A stretch of 16,534 nt of DNA, from the NCBI GenBank assembly GCA_021161685.1, contig JAGHAD010000053.1, positions 1 through 16,534 of the forward strand. The letters are read 5' to 3'. The stretch's first letter is position 1. Each line of letters begins with the position of its first letter. Under the pieces are notes generated by a model. That model made no database searches. It saw only the letters and a program-made list of their open reading frames with translations, and was not told where the DNA came from. This DNA is from Thermoplasmata archaeon. GTDB lineage: Archaea; Thermoplasmatota; E2; DHVEG-1; B18-G2. A program made the translations under genes and the position numbers. Of this stretch, positions 1 through 6,411 are shown piece by piece.

Positions 1-337
1 CATACTTGGAGCTAGACTAATAGCTCTAGCTGGTGGAATCGAAAAGCTTGCGAGGGCTCCTTCATCCAAAATACAGATATTGGGAGCTGAGAAAGCCCTC
101 TTCAGGTACAAAAGCGGTAGAGGAACGCCACCAAAGCATGGGCTCATTTTTCAGCATCCCCTTATCCATAAAGCTAAAGTTGAGCTTAGGGGAAAGGTGG
201 CGAGGCTACTTGCCAACGAGATTTCTATGGCTGTAAAAGCAGATGCATTCACAAAAAGGGACATCTCGGAAGAGCTCAAAGAGAGGCTGGAAAGGAAAAT
301 GAAAGAGCTACTCCCTACCTGTAATGGATCTCAGTAG
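1..337 (+). CDS. Nop5/Nop56-like C/D-box RNP protein, C-terminal part (5' end outside window)
   Basis: The frame is open from base 2 (I-L-G-A-R-L-I-A...) to the TAG at 335-337, so only the last ~111 residues are present. The stretch reading ILGAEKALFRYKSG, then TPPKHGLIFQHPLIH, then RGKVARLLANEISMAVKAD is the hallmark of the Nop domain of Nop5/Nop56/Prp31 proteins. In archaea this protein bridges fibrillarin and L7Ae on C/D-box guide RNAs and so directs 2'-O-methylation of rRNA and tRNA. After the Nop domain there is only a short charged tail (EELKERLERKMKELL), shorter than the lysine-rich tails of some homologues. A fibrillarin gene would be expected nearby but lies outside the window if present. 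The 3' end overlaps the convergent TrkH gene by 30 bases. The family assignment is by recognition of these motifs and is firm; the missing N-terminus cannot be judged. Confidence 0.93.
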   Translation, partial: ILGARLIALAGGIEKLARAPSSKIQILGAEKALFRYKSGRGTPPKHGLIFQHPLIHKAKVELRGKVARLLANEISMAVKADAFTKRDISEELKERLERKMKELLPTCNGSQ

Positions 338-1780
338 GACGAGCACCGGAATAATTTCTAACCTGCCTATCCACATGCTCAGTATCAACATGATTTTAGC
401 CAAATTTGGCATCGATGGGTTAGTTATACCGCAAGTTAGTCCAACGTTGCCCTGAGCTGAGCACACTTCAAAGAAAACATCGGTTATTGTTCTTTCTGGT
501 AGCGCATATGAAATGACGAAGGTTCCCACGAACAGTAAAATTAGCCACATGAAGGTTATAATAGCAGATTCGTTTACGATTTCGAAAGCCTCCTCAACTG
601 ATATGGATTTCTTACCAAACCTGTAAACTATAACTCTGTGTGGTGATGATAATGACTTGATGATTCTCCATCCAGTCCCTTTCAACAAAAGAATGAACCT
701 GAATAGTTTAATTCCTCCCGCCGTCGAACCCGCTGCGCCACCAGTTATCATGGCGAGGGAGAGCAAGGTTTTTGATAGCTCGTTCCACTGCGATATGTCT
801 GTTGTGCTAAAGCCGGTGCACGTTATTGCTGATACGAACTGGAAAAAGCTCTTTTCGACAATGCAGGGTGCTTCCAAGTTTTTTAAATTTACCAATATCA
901 AAACTGCGGGACCAACAAAGATTAAGATAAGTAAAGCTCTCGTTTGTGCATCCGAAAAAAATTTCTTTACTTTACCATTCAATAGATCGTAGTGGGCTAC
1001 AAATGCAATTGCCCCAAATACCATCAGGAACATGATGGTTATTTGCGTAGCCAGATTGTATGAAGCCATGCTATCATCAGTTACCGAAAAACCTCCAGTT
1101 GCTATAGCAGTCATTGCGTGATTCACAGCTTCCCATATACCCATTCCTCCATCCGTCAATTTTCCCAAAATGGCTAATGCAACCACGCCGGCAATGGTAT
1201 AAATGATATAGATTTTCCATATTGTCCTGACGGTTGAGATCACAGAGGGTTTTATCTTCTGTTCTCTCGCCTCAGATCTGTACAGAACGAAAGAACCAGT
1301 ACCCGGTCTCGCAAGGATTGCAATGGTCAAAACTATAACACCAACCCCACCTATCCACTGAATTAATGTTCTCCAGAACTGCAGGGAGTGGGGTAGGTTG
1401 TTTTCATGCACAACCATTGTTAAACCGGTTCCAGTCCATCCAGATACCGATTCAAAAATAGCAGATAAAAGATCCATCCCTATACCGATGCCACTTTCAG
1501 ACATGAAAAGGAAAGGTATGGCGCCAATGAGTGATACGATGAGCCAACCGAGAGCAGCGGTACTCATGGCATGCCTCGGCTTTGTTTCGCCAGCCTTTCT
1601 GCAGAGGAAATAGAGAAATGCGCCCAGACCAAAGTATGCTATGCATGTAAGCGCGAAAGGTATCAGAGCTCCATATTCTGCAAATACAACCGGAACAATT
1701 AGAGAAGGGAGGGTGGCGATTCCAACTATGATCAGTATAGAACCTATATCTCTGGCTATTATCTTCAGAGAGTCTAGCAT
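308..1780 (-). CDS. trkH: TrkH/KtrB-family potassium uptake transporter
   Basis: Integral membrane potassium-translocating subunit. The four pore-loop repeats of the superfamily are visible, numbered from the outermost ATG at 1789: GWTGTGLT (117-124), ATGGFS (230-235), TCTGFSTT (323-330) and GNVGLT (447-452), each with the glycine that forms the filter. The conserved WIGGVGVIVL (145-154) and the GGAAGSTAGGIK segment (350-361) after pore 3 also match TrkH. Length (~490 residues) is usual. I prefer the ATG at 1780 (MLDSLK) over the one at 1789: the TATA box at 1806-1814 places the transcript start near 1784, downstream of the first ATG; 1789 remains possible. TrkH normally works with a cytoplasmic NAD-binding TrkA/KtrA subunit, and none is encoded here, so the partner must be elsewhere. 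The stop codon lies inside the end of the convergent Nop5-like gene. Confidence 0.95.
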   Translation of the reverse strand: MLDSLKIIARDIGSILIIVGIATLPSLIVPVVFAEYGALIPFALTCIAYFGLGAFLYFLCRKAGETKPRHAMSTAALGWLIVSLIGAIPFLFMSESGIGIGMDLLSAIFESVSGWTGTGLTMVVHENNLPHSLQFWRTLIQWIGGVGVIVLTIAILARPGTGSFVLYRSEAREQKIKPSVISTVRTIWKIYIIYTIAGVVALAILGKLTDGGMGIWEAVNHAMTAIATGGFSVTDDSMASYNLATQITIMFLMVFGAIAFVAHYDLLNGKVKKFFSDAQTRALLILIFVGPAVLILVNLKNLEAPCIVEKSFFQFVSAITCTGFSTTDISQWNELSKTLLSLAMITGGAAGSTAGGIKLFRFILLLKGTGWRIIKSLSSPHRVIVYRFGKKSISVEEAFEIVNESAIITFMWLILLFVGTFVISYALPERTITDVFFEVCSAQGNVGLTCGITNPSMPNLAKIMLILSMWIGRLEIIPVLVLLRSITGRE

Positions 1781-1805
1781 CGAGCCCATTCGGGAAAATC
1801 AGAGG

Positions 1806-1814
1806 ATATTTATA
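1806..1814 (-). promoter_or_regulatory. Box A (TATA) for trkH
   Basis: The minus strand reads TATAAATAT, a near-perfect archaeal TATA box. Its centre is ~26 bases before 1784, so the message should begin just ahead of the ATG at 1780 and be nearly leaderless. It lies between the 3' end of the tRNA and the trkH start, so trkH need not depend on read-through from the tRNA. Confidence 0.6.
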
Positions 1815-1837
1815 CACTTTTCTGCCAAAAGCCAAGA

Positions 1838-1939
1838 TGTCGGGGGCGGGATTTGAACCCGCGACCTCCTGATCTCCCAGCGAGCCCCTCCAGCTTAGCT
1901 TATGAGTCAGGCGCTCCAACCAGGCTGAGCTACCCCGAC
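1838..1939 (-). tRNA. tRNA-Met (anticodon CAT, elongator) with a 27-nt intron
   Basis: The gene folds into a complete cloverleaf: acceptor stem GTCGGGG/CCCCGAC (1933-1939 with 1839-1845), D-stem GCTC/GAGC, anticodon stem CCTGA/TCAGG (1907-1911 with 1868-1872), five-base variable loop, T-stem GCGGG/CCCGC with loop TTCAAAT, and A73 at 1838. The loop CTCATAA puts CAT at 1902-1904. The anticodon stem lacks the three G:C pairs of initiator tRNA and matches the usual archaeal elongator Met stem, so I call elongator Met; a CAT-decoding tRNA-Ile is less likely. Exon 1 is 1901-1939 and exon 2 is 1838-1873; the intron occupies the canonical 37/38 position. CCA is not encoded (the next bases on the minus strand are TCT), so it must be added by a nucleotidyltransferase. 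Confidence 0.96.
1874..1900 (-). other. tRNA intron with bulge-helix-bulge splice site
   Basis: 27-nt intron between tRNA positions 37 and 38. A BHB motif can be drawn. The four-pair central helix joins exon bases C32-T33-C34-A35 to intron bases T1879-G1876 (one G:T pair). The 5' bulge is T36-A37/A1900 and the 3' bulge is A1875-G1874/A1873; both cuts fall after the second bulge base, as the archaeal EndA endonuclease requires. The inner helix is weak: only G1899:C1880 and C1898:G1881 pair cleanly. Confidence 0.85.
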
Positions 1940-1958
1940 CAATAAAAATTATGGAATT

Positions 1959-2846
1959 CTACTTTAAAACTTTTCCTTGCTTAGCTGGAAAAGAAGCCAT
2001 GGCGATACCTGCGATTGCTATTAGAGTGAAAATTATTGCGCTTTGAGAAATGGTTTCCTTGAGAAGGAGGTGGGAGAAAATCACCGCAAATACTGGGATG
2101 AGATAGGTTATTATGGATAGCCTGGAAAGTTCAACATCCATCAAAACCAAGTAGTACAACAGACCGGCAATTGCGGTGGCGAAGATCGCGAGAATGAGAA
2201 TCAAAAACCAATCAAATAGATTGAAATAAAAAATCATGCGGATATCTTCCATTAAGAGCGTTGCCGGAAGCAGGAAGAGAAAACCAAAGGTTATCTCGAA
2301 GCAAAGTAAATGCAGGGGATTTATCTCTTCCAGACCCTTTTTGATTATGACTCCAGAAACTGCATAGGAGATTGAAGAGATCAGAATCAAAACATTACCA
2401 AATGTCGTTCCAGTAAGCTCAACCCTTCCTCCAGATACCAAAAATACAATTCCTATCATGGCGATGATGGCTCCAATAACCTTGTTCAAGCTTTTTTCTT
2501 CTCCAAGAAATATAAATGCCAAGATGAGGGTGAAAATCGGACTCGAGGATTGGATTATGCTCGTCATGGATGCGGTGGTGTATATCATGCCAATATTTTG
2601 AGTGACATTTGGGAGAAAAACCGTGAAAATCCCGAGCGAAATGAGGATGAGCCAAGTTTTTCTCGAATAATTGATTTTTCCCCTTGCGAGAGTAATTGGT
2701 AGTAGGGGAATGAAAACGAGGTGGCGAAGTAGAGCTATGGTTAAAGGGGGGATACCCTCGTTTAGTAGTATCTTAACTAGTGGATAGCTGAGAGCCCATA
2801 TGATTATAGATGTAAGCACCGCAACCGCTCCAAAGAAGCCTTTCAT
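1959..2846 (-). CDS. EamA/DMT-superfamily transporter
   Basis: A 295-residue, very hydrophobic protein with the ten-helix, two-repeat pattern of drug/metabolite transporters (RhaT/EamA type). Repeat 1 covers roughly residues 1-140, with the basic stretch ALLRHLVFIPLLP and, at its end, FLGEEKSLNKVIGAIIAMIG. Repeat 2 (about 150-290) has the matching LLLKETISQSAIIFTLIAIAG. The phrase 'IxxSSPIFTLILAFIFLGE' in repeat 1 and 'ITYLIPVFAVIFSHLLLKE' in repeat 2 are the typical paired EamA signatures. It should export or import a small metabolite across the cytoplasmic membrane; the substrate cannot be read from the sequence. The ATG at 2846 is supported by a box A ~27 bases upstream. The preceding hydrolase gene ends 47 bases away, so separate transcription is likely. 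Confidence 0.9.
   Translation of the reverse strand: MKGFFGAVAVLTSIIIWALSYPLVKILLNEGIPPLTIALLRHLVFIPLLPITLARGKINYSRKTWLILISLGIFTVFLPNVTQNIGMIYTTASMTSIIQSSSPIFTLILAFIFLGEEKSLNKVIGAIIAMIGIVFLVSGGRVELTGTTFGNVLILISSISYAVSGVIIKKGLEEINPLHLLCFEITFGFLFLLPATLLMEDIRMIFYFNLFDWFLILILAIFATAIAGLLYYLVLMDVELSRLSIITYLIPVFAVIFSHLLLKETISQSAIIFTLIAIAGIAMASFPAKQGKVLK
1962..1970 (-). promoter_or_regulatory. Box A for the tRNA-Met gene
   Basis: The minus strand reads GTTTTAAAG, centred 26-27 bases upstream of the tRNA 5' end at 1939, the spacing expected for an archaeal TATA box. It sits between the stop codon of the EamA gene (1959-1961) and its last codons, so the tRNA promoter overlaps the end of that reading frame. 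Confidence 0.5.
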
Positions 2847-2868
2847 CTGCTTCCGTGAAATTTACATA

Positions 2869-2877
2869 GGATAAATC
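2869..2877 (-). promoter_or_regulatory. Box A for the EamA transporter gene
   Basis: The minus strand reads GATTTATCC, centred ~27 bases from the ATG at 2846. No Shine-Dalgarno-like sequence stands before the ATG, which fits a leaderless message. Weaker match to consensus than the trkH box. Confidence 0.4.
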
Positions 2878-2893
2878 TTTTTCTGTAAATCCG

Positions 2894-3739
2894 TTACTCT
2901 TTTCTGGCACAGTACCTGTACAGAAAATCTAGAATCCATGGTAAAAATTCTTTATGCCTGTCCCAAGGCGCATGCCCGGCACCTTCCAGCGGATGTAAAC
3001 TGCAATAAACTCCCACTTCCTTACAACGTCTGGAGATATTTTTTGCTTCACTATACGGCACCACTTTGTCTTCTGTACCGTGTATGATCAGTACGGGAGG
3101 CTCTCCTGGATCAATCTTTGTAACATTGTCATACAATCCACCCCAGAGATCTATACAAGCTGTTACATTTGATGAATAACCTGGATTGCCACTGTCTCCT
3201 TCAAACTTTGGCTCTCTTAAGTAGGTAACATGCAGAGCTGTTATTGCTCCAGCGGATGCGCCGATGAGTGCTATGCGATCAGGATCTATCCTGTAATCAT
3301 TTATATGTGCTCTGAAGAAACGAATGGCTGCTTTTGCATCAAACATAGCTTGTGTAACTGCTCTGCTCTTGTTGAAGTTCTCTGGTGGCTGTAATCGGTA
3401 ATTTATGGATGCTGTCACATAACCCATTTTTGCAAGGAGTGTACAAAGTTTAACCCATTTATCACTCGCTTTATCTCCCCCAACAAAAGCACCGCCATGG
3501 ATTGCTATTACCAGCGCTCTTTTGTGGGCAAAATCACCTTTTGGTTCATAGATGTCCATGAGGAGATCAATAAGGTTACCAGTACAGTCATATGCATGTC
3601 CATACACCACATCTTTATGAACAATCACGTCGTCAAAAACTATGCCGGCATAGCGATCTTTTGGATAGAAATCGCTTACGCATCCTGTAAATGAGAACAT
3701 TACAAGTAACGCTACAACCAGCGGCACTTTCTTATACAT
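2894..3739 (-). CDS. Secreted lipid-anchored alpha/beta hydrolase (carboxylesterase/HSL-type)
   Basis: A 281-residue esterase/lipase-fold enzyme likely facing outside the membrane. Residues 1-19 form a signal peptide (KK followed by a hydrophobic run) ending in FSFTGC, a lipobox-like motif with Cys20 as the probable lipid-attachment site. Catalytic features are all present: oxyanion-hole HGG at 81-83, nucleophile Ser162 in GASAG (160-164), acid Asp224 in HGTEDKVVP, and His256 in GAGHAPW. The HGG plus 'NYRL' at 113-116 and the spacing point to the BD-FAE/hormone-sensitive-lipase branch rather than peptidases. Substrate is unknown; an ester in an extracellular glycan, lipid or peptide is possible. 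Cysteines at 52, 99, 195, 239 and 246 may form disulfides outside the cell. It has its own promoter and ribosome site, divergent from pyrE. Confidence 0.88.
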   Translation of the reverse strand: MYKKVPLVVALLVMFSFTGCVSDFYPKDRYAGIVFDDVIVHKDVVYGHAYDCTGNLIDLLMDIYEPKGDFAHKRALVIAIHGGAFVGGDKASDKWVKLCTLLAKMGYVTASINYRLQPPENFNKSRAVTQAMFDAKAAIRFFRAHINDYRIDPDRIALIGASAGAITALHVTYLREPKFEGDSGNPGYSSNVTACIDLWGGLYDNVTKIDPGEPPVLIIHGTEDKVVPYSEAKNISRRCKEVGVYCSLHPLEGAGHAPWDRHKEFLPWILDFLYRYCARKE

Positions 3740-3745
3740 GGAAGA

Positions 3746-3752
3746 TGCCTCC
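3746..3752 (-). promoter_or_regulatory. Shine-Dalgarno site of the hydrolase gene
   Basis: The minus strand has CGGAGGC about seven bases before the ATG at 3739, a good match to the archaeal anti-SD. Unlike several neighbours that look leaderless, this gene should have a short 5' UTR, which supports the chosen start. Confidence 0.55.
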
Positions 3753-3777
3753 GTTAAACCTTCATTTGTATCATGCT

Positions 3778-3787
3778 AATATAATTT
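3778..3787 (-). promoter_or_regulatory. Box A for the hydrolase gene
   Basis: The minus strand reads AATTATATTA, 39-48 bases upstream of the ATG at 3739. Transcription would start near 3757 and leave an ~18-base leader carrying the GGAGG site. The 147-base gap 3740-3886 holds only this promoter and the pyrE promoter; no other gene is visible. Confidence 0.5.
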
Positions 3788-3856
3788 TACCCAACTGCAT
3801 ACCAAATCTGATCGTAAAATTTTCTCGCCCCCTTTATACCTGTAAATCCAAAAGTA

Positions 3857-3864
3857 GATATAAC
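3857..3864 (+). promoter_or_regulatory. Box A for pyrE
   Basis: GATATAAC is centred ~26 bases before the ATG at 3887 and no SD sequence precedes the ATG, so the pyrE message is probably leaderless. A second TA-rich candidate (TTTATA at 3833-3838) is further upstream and would give a ~25-base leader. Confidence 0.45.
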
Positions 3865-3886
3865 ATCGTGAATTTTTCATTGAACA

Positions 3887-4405
3887 ATGGCAAAAGAAAA
3901 ATTGATTCAACTTCTTAAAGAGAGTGGGGCTGTAAAATTTGGCAAATTTGTACTTTCATCTGGAATAAGTAGCAATTACTACATAGACATAAAGCAGGCT
4001 AGCACAAATCCAACCGTACTGAAAGAGATAGCAAAAGAAATGAGTAAATTTGCAGAAAACTACGATTTGATAGCTGGCCTTGAGCTCGGCGCAGTGCCTT
4101 TGATAGTTGCTTTATCGCTTGAAACTGGAATTCCATTTGTTATAATAAGGAAAGAAGAAAAAGAGCATGGAACAGGAAAAATGATAGAAGGTGAGCCTGT
4201 AGAAGACAAAAAGGTTCTCGTAGTGGAGGATGTAACAACAACCGGCACTTCTGTGCTAAAAGCCATAAATGTTCTCAGGAAAAATGGTGCAATACTTGAT
4301 AAGGTTGTGTCGGTAGTGGATAGGGAAAGCGGGGCGAGGGAAAAAATAGAACGAGAGGGCCTTAAACTGATATCTCTTATTTCTGTGAAAGACCTGTTGG
4401 AGTAA
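3887..4405 (+). CDS. pyrE: Orotate phosphoribosyltransferase
   Basis: Transfers phosphoribosyl from PRPP to orotate to give OMP in de novo pyrimidine synthesis. The 172-residue protein matches the short archaeal form. Seen in order: FGKFVLSSGISSNYYID at 18-34 (orotate/PRPP-binding N-terminal segment with S-S-G), the mobile catalytic loop RKEEKEHGTGK at 88-98, and the PRPP signature VLVVEDVTTTGTS at 110-122. The ATG at 3887 is the natural start (MAKEKLIQLLKESGAVKFG) and lies 26 bases after a TATA box. OMP decarboxylase is not next to it. The gene downstream on the same strand begins 41 bases later with its own candidate promoter, so co-transcription is possible but not required. Confidence 0.96.
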   Translation: MAKEKLIQLLKESGAVKFGKFVLSSGISSNYYIDIKQASTNPTVLKEIAKEMSKFAENYDLIAGLELGAVPLIVALSLETGIPFVIIRKEEKEHGTGKMIEGEPVEDKKVLVVEDVTTTGTSVLKAINVLRKNGAILDKVVSVVDRESGAREKIEREGLKLISLISVKDLLE

Positions 4406-4407
4406 CT

Positions 4408-4416
4408 CTTATAACT
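4408..4416 (+). promoter_or_regulatory. Possible box A for the GAPDH-like gene
   Basis: CTTATAACT lies in the 41-base gap between pyrE and the dehydrogenase, 31-39 bases before the ATG at 4447. It would give a ~9-base leader containing the purine-rich GGGGTAAGGT just before the start. Confidence 0.35.
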
Positions 4417-4446
4417 CTTTTGTGCATTCAACTGACGGGGTAAGGT

Positions 4447-5508
4447 ATGAATGGAAATATAGTTCATGTGGTTGGCGCCGGAACAATAGGAGAGCCCTTG
4501 ATAGGGCTTCTGTGCGATATGAGAAAGGAGCTTGGTATAGATGAAATTACCTTTTACAAGCACAGTCCAAATCTTCTGGACAGACCAAAGGTTAAGGGTT
4601 TGCTGAGCAGGGGGGCTGAGTTGGCTGTTGACAAAGACAAGATGAAGGATTTTAGAGAGCTTGGTATTGAGCCGACCTATGGAGCCGAGGAAGCAATAGA
4701 GAGGGCAACGGTTGTGATCGATTGCACACCCAAAGGAGTTGGCCTTCAGAACAAGGAGAAGTACTACAAGAAATATGAACACAAGGTGAAAGGTTTTTTG
4801 GCGCAAGGCTCGGAATTCGGTTTTGGTAAACCTTATGCTTTAGGAATAAACGACGAAGCCTTAACCAAGGATGACAAATATATCCATATAATCAGCTGTA
4901 ATACCCACAACATAGCTGTGGTGATTCATACTCTAGCCATAGAGGGCAAGAAAAACTACTTGGTAGATGGGCATTTTGTCTGTATAAGAAGAGCCAACGA
5001 TGTAAGCCAAGACACGAATTTCGTTCCAGCACCTCAAGTTAATACTCACAAGGACAAAATGGGCACACATCACGCAAGAGATGCTTATTACCTATTCAAA
5101 ACCCTAGGGCATGAGTTGAACATTTTTTCAAGTGCAATGAAAATTAACACGCAGTACATGCATTCCATATGGTTCAGCCTGAAGCTCAGCAAAAGGACAA
5201 CCAAGGAAGAGGTTGAGAGAAAATTTTTGGAAAATCCAAGGGTTGCGGTAACTTACAAGAAGTCTGCAAACCTAGTTTTTTCCTTTGGTAGAGACCATGG
5301 TCATTATGGAAGGATCCTCAATCAAACCGTCGTTGTGCTTCCAACAATTCACGTAAGGGATGGAAAGGAAGTTATTGGATTCTGCTTCACTCCACAGGAT
5401 GGGAATTCGCTTCTCAGCAGCGTTGCCGCAACCGAATGGTTCCTCTATCCAGATGATTATATGGAAAAACTTCGCTGTCTCGGCCCATTCCTATTGCAAG
5501 AGGTATAA
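4447..5508 (+). CDS. Divergent type II (archaeal) glyceraldehyde-3-phosphate dehydrogenase-like protein
   Basis: A 353-residue protein with the archaeal GAPDH layout. It has an N-terminal Rossmann motif GAGTIGEPL (10-18), the VVIDCTPKGVG segment (89-99) typical of archaeal GAPDH, the catalytic-cysteine motif SCNT at 150-153 (Cys151), IRRAND (180-185) and GTHHARD (206-212) with the histidine pair, as expected for NAD(P)-dependent oxidation of an aldehyde phosphate. Several normally fixed positions differ. The residue after SCNT is His instead of Thr and the following G-L-C-R is absent. The nucleotide loop reads GAGTIG rather than NGYGTIG. The C-terminal VPENIDAIRA-type segment is replaced by SLLSSVAATEW. 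Cys151 is kept, so activity is likely, but the substrate may not be glyceraldehyde-3-phosphate. The stop codon overlaps the next gene's ATG by one base (TAATG). Confidence 0.82.
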   Translation: MNGNIVHVVGAGTIGEPLIGLLCDMRKELGIDEITFYKHSPNLLDRPKVKGLLSRGAELAVDKDKMKDFRELGIEPTYGAEEAIERATVVIDCTPKGVGLQNKEKYYKKYEHKVKGFLAQGSEFGFGKPYALGINDEALTKDDKYIHIISCNTHNIAVVIHTLAIEGKKNYLVDGHFVCIRRANDVSQDTNFVPAPQVNTHKDKMGTHHARDAYYLFKTLGHELNIFSSAMKINTQYMHSIWFSLKLSKRTTKEEVERKFLENPRVAVTYKKSANLVFSFGRDHGHYGRILNQTVVVLPTIHVRDGKEVIGFCFTPQDGNSLLSSVAATEWFLYPDDYMEKLRCLGPFLLQEV

Positions 5509-6161
5509 TGGAAGTGCACTGGATCAGGGGAAAGGGTCTAGACTCAAACATCTATCTAATTAAAGGGGATGAAACGACCCTGATCGATGCTGGGACTGGT
5601 TTACATCACAACTACGTTATGCATGAAATTAAAAAACACGTTAATCCAAGGGATATAAAGAAAATCATCCTGACCCACGAGCATGCCGATCACTATGGTG
5701 GTGTTCGCAAGATTTTGGAGGAGATTGGTAAAGATGTTGAGGTGGCATCCCATCGCTCTGCCGCTGAAAGGTTAAGGAAAGGATCTGATGTCACTTCACT
5801 GTTCTTTGGGTTTTCTCCTTTTCCATTGGATGTAGGTCTAGAGCTAGCGGATGGAGATAGAATACGTGCTGGAGATGATGAACTGCTGGTGATACATACT
5901 CCAGGTCATTCTCCAGGTAGTATCTGCCTATACAACGAGGAAGAAAAAATTCTCTTTTCTGGGGATACGATTTTTCAATATGGAAGTTTTGGGAGGTTTG
6001 ACTTACCTGGAGGAGATGCGAATGCTCTCTTAGATTCCATAGAAAAATTATTATCCATGGATGTTGATATAATTTACCCGGGACATGGAGAAGTCGTACT
6101 CGAAGATGGAAAGGATCACATACTGCTTGCCATGGATAACTTGAAGGCGGCGTTGGAATGA
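5508..6161 (+). CDS. Metallo-beta-lactamase-fold hydrolase (glyoxalase II-like)
   Basis: A 217-residue cytoplasmic binuclear-metal hydrolase. The metal ligands are all visible: H57-x-H59-x-D61-H62 (THEHADHYGG), His134 in TPGHSPGS, Asp153 in FSGDTIF and His193 in YPGHGE. The PGHSPGS plus SGDTIF pair resembles the glyoxalase II/thioesterase-like branch; the RNA-processing beta-CASP domain is absent, so it is not a CPSF-type nuclease. Natural substrate is unknown; thioesters or similar small esters are likely from the family. It is translationally coupled: its ATG overlaps the upstream GAPDH-like stop codon, with AGAGGT six bases before it as ribosome site, and its own stop overlaps the next start by four bases (ATGA). 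The three genes are therefore one unit and may act on related metabolites; that is inference. Confidence 0.9.
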   Translation: MEVHWIRGKGLDSNIYLIKGDETTLIDAGTGLHHNYVMHEIKKHVNPRDIKKIILTHEHADHYGGVRKILEEIGKDVEVASHRSAAERLRKGSDVTSLFFGFSPFPLDVGLELADGDRIRAGDDELLVIHTPGHSPGSICLYNEEEKILFSGDTIFQYGSFGRFDLPGGDANALLDSIEKLLSMDVDIIYPGHGEVVLEDGKDHILLAMDNLKAALE

Positions 6162-6397
6162 AAGCTGTGAGAGATACCTTGAACAAACTGAAATGGTGCA
6201 AAGGCTTTGATATTAAAAAGGCTGAAATATGGTACAGACACAGAGGTGTTCCCGGAGATGTAAAGGTACTTTCTGGTAAGGATATAGTTTCTATAGGAAA
6301 GACTTTCATGGAGACAAAGACTTCCATAATTCCATATCATAGGGTTCTGAAAATAATTTATCGTGGCAAGATCCTTTTCGATAGAAACAGGCATTAA
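6158..6397 (+). CDS. UPF0248/DUF504 family protein
   Basis: A 79-residue basic protein matching the archaeal UPF0248 (DUF504) family. It has the pattern LNKLKW near the start, a WYRHRGVPGD core (25-34), then a G-K-D-I-V-x-I-G-K-T-F segment and the IPYHRVLKIIYRGK ending (58-71). Members are found across archaea and sometimes fused or adjacent to RNA ligase or RNA-repair-associated genes; no biochemical role is established to my knowledge. It overlaps the preceding hydrolase gene by ATGA, so it is translated as the last member of that operon. The first residues (MKAVRDTLNKLKW) fit the family start. It ends 14 bases from the convergent stop of the start-less minus-strand ORF, so the two transcripts meet here. 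Confidence 0.85.
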   Translation: MKAVRDTLNKLKWCKGFDIKKAEIWYRHRGVPGDVKVLSGKDIVSIGKTFMETKTSIIPYHRVLKIIYRGKILFDRNRH

Positions 6398-6411
6398 AAA
6401 AGAAAGAGAGA
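6398..6411 (-). terminator. T-rich convergent end
   Basis: Between the two facing stop codons the minus strand reads CTCTCTTTCTTTTTT, a pyrimidine/T-tract suitable as an archaeal factor-independent terminator for the long minus-strand series. No hairpin is needed or seen. On the plus strand the same bases are A/G-rich and would not terminate. Confidence 0.4.

Noticed and set aside
1497..1919. A minus-strand frame running through the tRNA into trkH
   Set aside because: It contains most of the tRNA gene and is out of frame with the TrkH coding sequence; no protein features.
4060..4806. A 248-codon minus-strand open frame across pyrE and the GAPDH-like gene
   Set aside because: It lies antisense to two genes with clear catalytic motifs, spans their intergenic gap, and its translation is Ser/Thr/Phe-rich with no recognisable domain, as expected for a shadow frame.
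5508..6161. Antibiotic-resistance beta-lactamase
   Set aside because: The metal-binding motif is shared by the whole metallo-beta-lactamase fold; the PGHSPGS/SGDTIF pattern and archaeal context point to a glyoxalase II-like metabolic hydrolase, and there is no signal peptide.
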